Positions 59,094-64,000 of a stretch of 64,000 nucleotides of DNA are shown piece after piece. A program made the position numbers and the translations under genes. This DNA comes from an uncultured Ruminiclostridium sp. (GTDB taxonomy: Bacteria; Bacillota; Clostridia; Oscillospirales; Ruminococcaceae). Position 1 is the first letter of the stretch, and every line of letters begins with the position of its first letter. Location: positions 92,265-156,264 of the forward strand of contig CANRFO010000006.1 in assembly GCA_947629925.1 (NCBI GenBank), read 5' to 3'. The notes beneath the pieces are model-generated. The model saw only the letters and a list, made by a program, of their open reading frames with translations, had not been told where the DNA came from and did no database searches.

Positions 59094-60113
59094 ATGAAGG
59101 AGCAGCTAAAAACCATACAGGAAAAGGCTCTTGCGGAAATAAAAAATGCGTCCGACACCAAAGTGCTTGACGATTTAAAGGTAAAGCTGTTGGGTAAAAA
59201 GGGCGAGCTTACCGCCATTTTAAAGCAGATGGGCGGACTTTCCCCCGAGGAGCGTCCCCAGATAGGGCAGCTTGCCAACGATGTAAGGCAGTCCATCGAA
59301 AACGGCATAGCCAATATGCGCGAGCAGCTCAAAGCCGCCCAAACGGAACTGAAGCTGAAAAGCGAGAGAGTTGACGTGACTCTTCCCGGAAAGCATTTTT
59401 CCCAAGGCAGACGCCACCCGCTGAACACTGTTCTTGACGAGCTTAAAGAGATATTCAAGGGAATGGGCTATTCGGTAGTTGATGGTCCCGAAGTGGAGGA
59501 AACGAAGTACGTTTTCGATATGCTGAATACCGACGAGGGACACCCTGCCCGTGACCCGCAGGATACTTTCTATATAACAGACAGCATACTGCTCCGCACG
59601 CAGACAAGCTCCGTCCAGATAAGGACAATGCTGGAGCAGGCTCCGCCTATCGCGATAATCAGCCCCGGCAGAGTTTACAGACGCGACGCGGTAGATTCCA
59701 CTCACAGCCCCATTTTCCATCAGTGCGAGGGTCTTGTTGTTGACAAGGGGATAACTTTTTCGGATTTAAAGGGAACGCTTGAGATGTTTGCAAAGCGCCT
59801 TTACGGAAATGATGTAAAGGTCCGCTTCCGCCCCCACCACTTCCCTTATACCGAACCCTCCGCCGAAGTCGATCTTCAGTGCTTCAAGTGCGGCGGCAAG
59901 GGCTGCCCTCTCTGCAAGGGCGAGGGCTGGATAGAAATGCTGGGCAGCGGCATAGTTCACCCGCAGGTGCTGATAAACTGCGGAATTGACCCTGAAGTAT
60001 ACAGCGGCTTTGCTTTCGGCATAGGTCTTGAGCGTATCGCCATGATGAGATACGAAGTGGACGACCTGAGACTGTTCTACGAGAACGACCAGAGATTTTT
60101 AAAACAGTTCTGA
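59094..60113 (+). CDS. pheS: phenylalanyl-tRNA synthetase alpha subunit
   Basis: Class II synthetase subunit with the active site for tRNA-Phe charging. 339 aa: N-terminal coiled coil (MKEQLKTIQEKALAEIKNAS; LKVKLLGKKGELT), motif 1 HPLNTVLDELKEIFKGMGY, motif 2 FHQCEGLVVDKG with RVYRRDAVDSTHSP, and motif 3 GFAFGIGLERIAMMRYEVDD. The CFKCGGKGCPLCKGEGWIE loop is typical. GGAGG lies 5 nt before the ATG. pheT follows after 73 nt, separated by its own hairpin-heptad leader. Confidence 0.97.
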   Translation: MKEQLKTIQEKALAEIKNASDTKVLDDLKVKLLGKKGELTAILKQMGGLSPEERPQIGQLANDVRQSIENGIANMREQLKAAQTELKLKSERVDVTLPGKHFSQGRRHPLNTVLDELKEIFKGMGYSVVDGPEVEETKYVFDMLNTDEGHPARDPQDTFYITDSILLRTQTSSVQIRTMLEQAPPIAIISPGRVYRRDAVDSTHSPIFHQCEGLVVDKGITFSDLKGTLEMFAKRLYGNDVKVRFRPHHFPYTEPSAEVDLQCFKCGGKGCPLCKGEGWIEMLGSGIVHPQVLINCGIDPEVYSGFAFGIGLERIAMMRYEVDDLRLFYENDQRFLKQF

Positions 60114-60116
60114 TCC

Positions 60117-60172
60117 GTCCGCAAAGCGGACACCACCAACTAACTACTAACTACTAATCTCTAATAACTATT
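60117..60172 (+). promoter_or_regulatory. pheT leader: hairpin plus five heptads
   Basis: Hairpin GTCCGC-AAA-GCGGAC (60117-60131), then five 7-nt units AACTAAC, TACTAAC, TACTAAT, CTCTAAT, AACTATT (60138-60172), then TGGAGG. It repeats the layout of valS and pheS inside an operon, with no promoter of its own visible. Confidence 0.75.
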
Positions 60173-60186
60173 TGGAGGACACAAAA

Positions 60187-62595
60187 TTGGATCTTTCAAT
60201 GAAATGGCTTGGCGACTACGTTGACGCCGATATGCCCATAAAGGATTTCGTGGCGGGAATGACTATGAGCGGCTCCAAGGTGGAGACCTACCGCGACCTG
60301 TCCCAGCCGCTGAAAAATATCGTTGTGGGAAAGGTTATTTCCATAGAAAAGCACGCCGACAGTGAAAAGCTGTGGATATGTCAGCTTGACGTCGGCAAGG
60401 AACAGCCTATACAGATAGTTACTGCTGCGCAAAATCTTTACGTCGGTGCGGTAGTTCCCGTCGTATTAGACGGCGGCGTGTGCATCGACCGTCACAACAA
60501 GACCGTTATGAAGATAAAGAAGGGCAAGCTGAGAGGAGTGGAAAGCTGCGGCATGATGTGCAGCTTTGACGAGCTGGGAATGGAAAGCAGCGATTTCCCC
60601 TACTCATCTCCCGACGGTATACTCATCTTCAACGACGACCCCGAATTTGAAAAGTTCAAGGTGGGCGAGGACGTGATAAAAGCGGTGGGACTTGACGACA
60701 TCTGCGTTGAGTTCGAGATAACCAACAACCGCCCCGACTGCCTTTCCGTGATAGGACTTGCAAGAGAGGCTCACGCCACATTTAACAAGCCTTTGAAATT
60801 AACTCCCCCCACCTTCAAGGGGATAGACGCCGACATTAACAAGGAGCTGTCCGTTGAGGTGCAGAATCCTCAGCTTTGCTCCCGCTATATGGCGGCAAAG
60901 GTGAAGAACATAAAGATTGCCCCCTCTCCCCGCTGGATGGCGGAAAGACTGAGGGCAAGCGGCGTGCGTGCTATAAACAACTTAGTTGACATCACCAACT
61001 TCGTAATGCTGGAATACGGTCACCCTATGCACGCCTTTGACGCAAGATTTGTTGAGGGGAACAAGATAGTAGTCCGCAACGCAAAGGACGGCGAAGTGCT
61101 AAAGCTGCTGGACGAATCCACCCCTGAGCTGAAATTAAGCTCCGATATGCTTGTGATATGCAACGAGAAGGAGCCTATGGCTTTGGCAGGCGTAATGGGC
61201 GGCGAGCACAGCGGTATACAGGACGACACAACGGAGGTCATTTTTGAAGCCGCCTGCTTTGACGGCGTGAATATCCGCAGGACCGCAAAGAAAGCGGGCG
61301 TAAGGACAGAATCCAGCTCCCGCTTTGAAAAGGGACTTGACCCCGACAACGCAAAAAATGCGCTTTACAGAGCGTTGGAATTAGTGGAAATGTTAGGCTG
61401 CGGCGAGGTGGTAAACACCGTCATAGACGTTTACACCACCCCCAAAAAGCCAAACAAGCTGAAGCTTGACTATCAGTGGATAAATAAATTTTTAGGCGCG
61501 GACATTCCCGAGGAGGAGCAGATATCCATACTGAAACGCCTTGATTTCACTTACGATGAAAATACCAAGGAAGTTTCTCCCCCAAGTGTTAGAATTGACA
61601 TCGAGCGTCAGTGCGACCTTGCGGAGGAGGTGGCGAGAATCTACGGCTACAACCGTATCGCCAGCACCGTTCCCAGACTTTCCTCCCAGAGCAAGCAGAC
61701 CCCTATGGACATTTTGCAGAAAAAGCTGATAGGCATAATGCTGTCCCAAGGCTGTCTTGAAACAATGACCTTCAGCTTCATCTCCCCCAAAGGCTACGAT
61801 AAATGCAGGATAGAGGACGCAAAGAGCGTAAAGCTGCTCAATCCTCTGGGCGAGGACACAAGCGTTATGCGCACCAGCCTTATCCCATCAATGATGGAGC
61901 TTACCGCGTTCAACCTGAACGCAAGAAATATGAGCGGCCGTTTCTTTGAGATAGGCAGGGAATATCACCCTGTCAGCGACGATGTGAACGTTCTTCCCGT
62001 GGAAAAGGACGTGCTTATTTGCACCCTTTACGGCGAGAACGAGGACTTCTTCACCGCCAAGGGTATAGCCGAAGAGATAATGGAAAAGTGCGGAGTTAAG
62101 GCAAAGTACACCGCCGTTTCCGACAACAGAACGTTCCACACGGGGCGCTGTGCCGAGCTTACCGCCGAGGGCAGAGTTCTGGGCGTTTGCGGCGAGGTAC
62201 ACCCTCTTGTCACCGAGAATTACGGTATCGGAAAGACAAGAGTATATATTGTTGAGATAAAGCTTGAAGAGCTTCTGCAAAGCGCGGGCGGCGAGGTGAA
62301 GTACAAGTCCCTGCCCAGATTCCCCGCTTCAGTCAGGGATCTCAGCCTTGTATGCGACGAGGACGTTTCAAGCGGCGAGATAGTGGATACCATAACCGCC
62401 GCCGCAAAGCACCTTGAAAGCGTTCAGCTTTTTGATATGTACACGGGAGAACAGATTCCCGAAGGCAAAAAGAGCCTTTCCTACAAGCTGACCTTCAGAA
62501 AGTCGGACGGCACCCTTACCGATGAGGAATGCGACAAGGCTGTGGGAAAGATAATCAGTTCACTTGCGGCTAAAAACATAACTCTCAGAGTTTGA
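60187..62595 (+). CDS. pheT: phenylalanyl-tRNA synthetase beta subunit
   Basis: Beta subunit with tRNA-binding and editing domains. TTG 60187 is chosen as start (LDLSMKWLGDYVD) because GGAGG ends 8 nt before it; an ATG four codons later is 20 nt away. 802 aa: EMAP/tRNA-binding domain (IVVGKVISIEKHADSEKLWI), B3/B4 editing (GVRAINNLVDITNFVMLEYGHPMHAFDA), B5 (LDYQWINKFLGADIP), catalytic-like core and C-terminal FDX anticodon domain (FPASVRDLSLVCDEDVSSGE). Normal length. Confidence 0.96.
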   Translation: MDLSMKWLGDYVDADMPIKDFVAGMTMSGSKVETYRDLSQPLKNIVVGKVISIEKHADSEKLWICQLDVGKEQPIQIVTAAQNLYVGAVVPVVLDGGVCIDRHNKTVMKIKKGKLRGVESCGMMCSFDELGMESSDFPYSSPDGILIFNDDPEFEKFKVGEDVIKAVGLDDICVEFEITNNRPDCLSVIGLAREAHATFNKPLKLTPPTFKGIDADINKELSVEVQNPQLCSRYMAAKVKNIKIAPSPRWMAERLRASGVRAINNLVDITNFVMLEYGHPMHAFDARFVEGNKIVVRNAKDGEVLKLLDESTPELKLSSDMLVICNEKEPMALAGVMGGEHSGIQDDTTEVIFEAACFDGVNIRRTAKKAGVRTESSSRFEKGLDPDNAKNALYRALELVEMLGCGEVVNTVIDVYTTPKKPNKLKLDYQWINKFLGADIPEEEQISILKRLDFTYDENTKEVSPPSVRIDIERQCDLAEEVARIYGYNRIASTVPRLSSQSKQTPMDILQKKLIGIMLSQGCLETMTFSFISPKGYDKCRIEDAKSVKLLNPLGEDTSVMRTSLIPSMMELTAFNLNARNMSGRFFEIGREYHPVSDDVNVLPVEKDVLICTLYGENEDFFTAKGIAEEIMEKCGVKAKYTAVSDNRTFHTGRCAELTAEGRVLGVCGEVHPLVTENYGIGKTRVYIVEIKLEELLQSAGGEVKYKSLPRFPASVRDLSLVCDEDVSSGEIVDTITAAAKHLESVQLFDMYTGEQIPEGKKSLSYKLTFRKSDGTLTDEECDKAVGKIISSLAAKNITLRV

Positions 62596-62632
62596 TGTAT
62601 ACCGCTTAAAATATTACAAAAGGAGACAAATC

Positions 62633-63835
62633 ATGTCATTGAAAAGAAAAATCGTTTCGGCAGCCGTTGCTGCTTCGCTGGCGCTTACCGCGGCAGTCAG
62701 CCTTTCAGGCTGCGCCGATGTGAGCAAAGCGCTTACCGTGGACGGGGAGGTCATTCCCGCAGGCGTATATATTTTGTACAGCGGTTACGCTCAGAGCGAC
62801 GCCAGACAGCAGCTCACAGAGGAACAGCCCGACCTTGACACCACAGCCGAGGGCTTCGATTATTACGACCAGACAGTTGAAGGCGTTGCTTTCGGCGACT
62901 ATGTAAAGCAGAAGACCATTGATCTTTGCAAGCGCCATATAGCGGTGAACCGCCTTTTTGACGAGCTTGACATCGAGCTTGAGGAGGGCGAGGAGGACAC
63001 GATGTCCGACAACGCCAACGCTCAGTGGGATTTCGACGTTTCAGACTGGAACAGCACTTTCACTTATCTTGACGGGTGCAGCACCATGGGCGACTATTAT
63101 GAATCAATCGGCGTTTCAAAGTCCTCTTTCATGTCTGTAATGACCACCTCATACCGTTCGGGCATAATCTTCAGATACTATTACGGCAAAGGCGGTATCG
63201 AGGAAGTGCCTCAGTCCGATATAAACGAATATCTTGCCGAGAATTATTCTCTCACACGTTATTTCGGAATTTCCCTCAACGACAGCGACGGCAACCTTAT
63301 TGAGTCCAAGACCGAGCTTGCCGTGCTTGAAAAGCAGGCTGAGGATTACGCAGCCGAGCTGAACGACGGCGGTTCCTTTGCGGCGGTTTATAAAGAATAT
63401 CAGGATTCCCAGAGCGAGGATTCGGAAGAAAGCGAAACCGAAGACTCCGAAGAGGAGGAGCTTCCCGAAGACAGCTCTTATGACCGCGTTATAAACGTGG
63501 AATCCACATCTCCCAGCGAGGAATTTGTAAAGGCTTTGTTCGAGCAGAAAATAGGCACCGCCGACGTGTTCAAGGCGGACACATACTACTATGTTGTACA
63601 AAGACTTGATATAACCGAAAACGAAGAATATACAGAGGATTATAACGACACTGTTCTTGAAGCGCTGAAGGGCGACCAGATGAACAGTGTGTTTGAGGAA
63701 AAATACGCGGGCTATTCCGTGACCGAGAGCAGCGGCGTTCCCGACTACGTTTCCCAGCAGTCTGAAAACGCCATGAGAGCGCTCAGCACCATAAGCAATA
63801 TCCAGTATTACGCTTCCATGTTCTCATCTTATTAA
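62633..63835 (+). CDS. PrsA/SurA-like lipoprotein, putative foldase
   Basis: A 400-aa lipoprotein: signal peptide with lipobox LSGC (residues 24-27), an N-terminal helical part like SurA_N, a middle region with TRYFGISLNDSDGNLIESKT, and an acidic linker (SEDSEESETEDSEEEELPED). The end of the middle part (VKALFEQKIGTADVFKADTYYYVVQRLD) looks like a parvulin-type fold, but the catalytic His residues are not evident, so isomerase activity is unclear. AAAGGAG precedes the ATG. It is 37 nt after pheT. Confidence 0.7.
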   Translation: MSLKRKIVSAAVAASLALTAAVSLSGCADVSKALTVDGEVIPAGVYILYSGYAQSDARQQLTEEQPDLDTTAEGFDYYDQTVEGVAFGDYVKQKTIDLCKRHIAVNRLFDELDIELEEGEEDTMSDNANAQWDFDVSDWNSTFTYLDGCSTMGDYYESIGVSKSSFMSVMTTSYRSGIIFRYYYGKGGIEEVPQSDINEYLAENYSLTRYFGISLNDSDGNLIESKTELAVLEKQAEDYAAELNDGGSFAAVYKEYQDSQSEDSEESETEDSEEEELPEDSSYDRVINVESTSPSEEFVKALFEQKIGTADVFKADTYYYVVQRLDITENEEYTEDYNDTVLEALKGDQMNSVFEEKYAGYSVTESSGVPDYVSQQSENAMRALSTISNIQYYASMFSSY

Positions 63836-64000
63836 AAAAAGCGCCCTGCCTGTTGAAGCGGCAAGGTGAGCAGGCTTTGCTCCCGCTCATCGTCGGTTTC
63901 GGGCAGGGTATTTCTTTGACCTTGTAGATAAGAGCAAAACTCAACAAAAAAGCCAAAAGGCAGTAAATAAAAAAGCTGACTGAAAGTTGAGAAAGAAAAA
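63836..64000 (+). other. 3' end of window: possible terminator
   Basis: After the lipoprotein stop CCCTGCC pairs with GGCAGGG some 60 nt later, with a smaller hairpin inside, followed by TATTTCTTTG. A structured terminator is possible. Nothing else is seen before the window ends. Confidence 0.35.

Overview
The window looks like chromosome from a Gram-positive, low-to-mid GC anaerobe of the Oscillospiraceae/Ruminococcus type. This is inference from gene content: a GH130 mannoside phosphorylase of the Ruminococcus type, heterodimeric ABC exporters, SpoIIR, class A RNase P RNA, RqcH, TrmK-Nif3, and strong TTGACA-17-TATAAT promoters. No rRNA, CRISPR array, transposase or integrase was seen.

Layout. 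1-5.4 kb: 3' part of a D-Ala-D-Ala carboxypeptidase, rlmH, a membrane protein with a possible permuted-papain domain, a divergent ADP-ribosylglycohydrolase and a WYL regulator. 5.5-13 kb: carbon metabolism (fuculose-phosphate aldolase, rhamnulokinase, pyruvate kinase, GH130 phosphorylase, phosphohexomutase). The last two form a plausible route in which mannose-1-phosphate from mannosides is isomerised to mannose-6-phosphate. 13.0-24.9 kb: a compact phage-derived head-and-tail cassette (terminase, portal, scaffold, capsid, connectors, tail tube, Gp15, very short tape-measure candidate, tail tip, fibre). It has its own duplicated promoter but no integrase, replication, repressor or lysis gene. 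24.9-26.9 kb: tRNA-Arg(CCU), rnpB on the minus strand, and a repeat-rich non-coding stretch around one small membrane protein.

26.9-29.3 kb: a minus-strand ECF sigma factor with a likely membrane anti-sigma factor, divergent from spoIIR. 30-40.5 kb: mostly minus-strand genes (THUMP methyltransferase, class A PBP, TfoX-like protein, DUF1294, APH-like kinase, DUF368 transporter with an inserted domain, a P-type ATPase that has lost its catalytic aspartate, and MazF). 40.8-46.9 kb: SGNH esterase lipoprotein, HExxH membrane protein, DUF1858, trmK, Nif3 and rqcH. 46.9-48.4 kb: a small foreign-looking patch with a truncated flavin-binding gene and an Rrf2/NAD-binding pair. 48.5-64 kb: valS, AI-2E-family transporter, MATE pump, heterodimeric ABC exporter, pheS, pheT and a PrsA/SurA-like lipoprotein.

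Two features deserve most attention. First, valS, pheS and pheT share a leader layout: a hairpin, then exactly five 7-nt units (35 nt, no G), then the Shine-Dalgarno sequence. No T-box is visible. Second, the phage-derived cassette resembles a domesticated particle or gene-transfer-agent-like locus. The P-type ATPase pseudoenzyme is a third strong oddity. All functional calls rest on reading sequence motifs and family knowledge; no database search was run.
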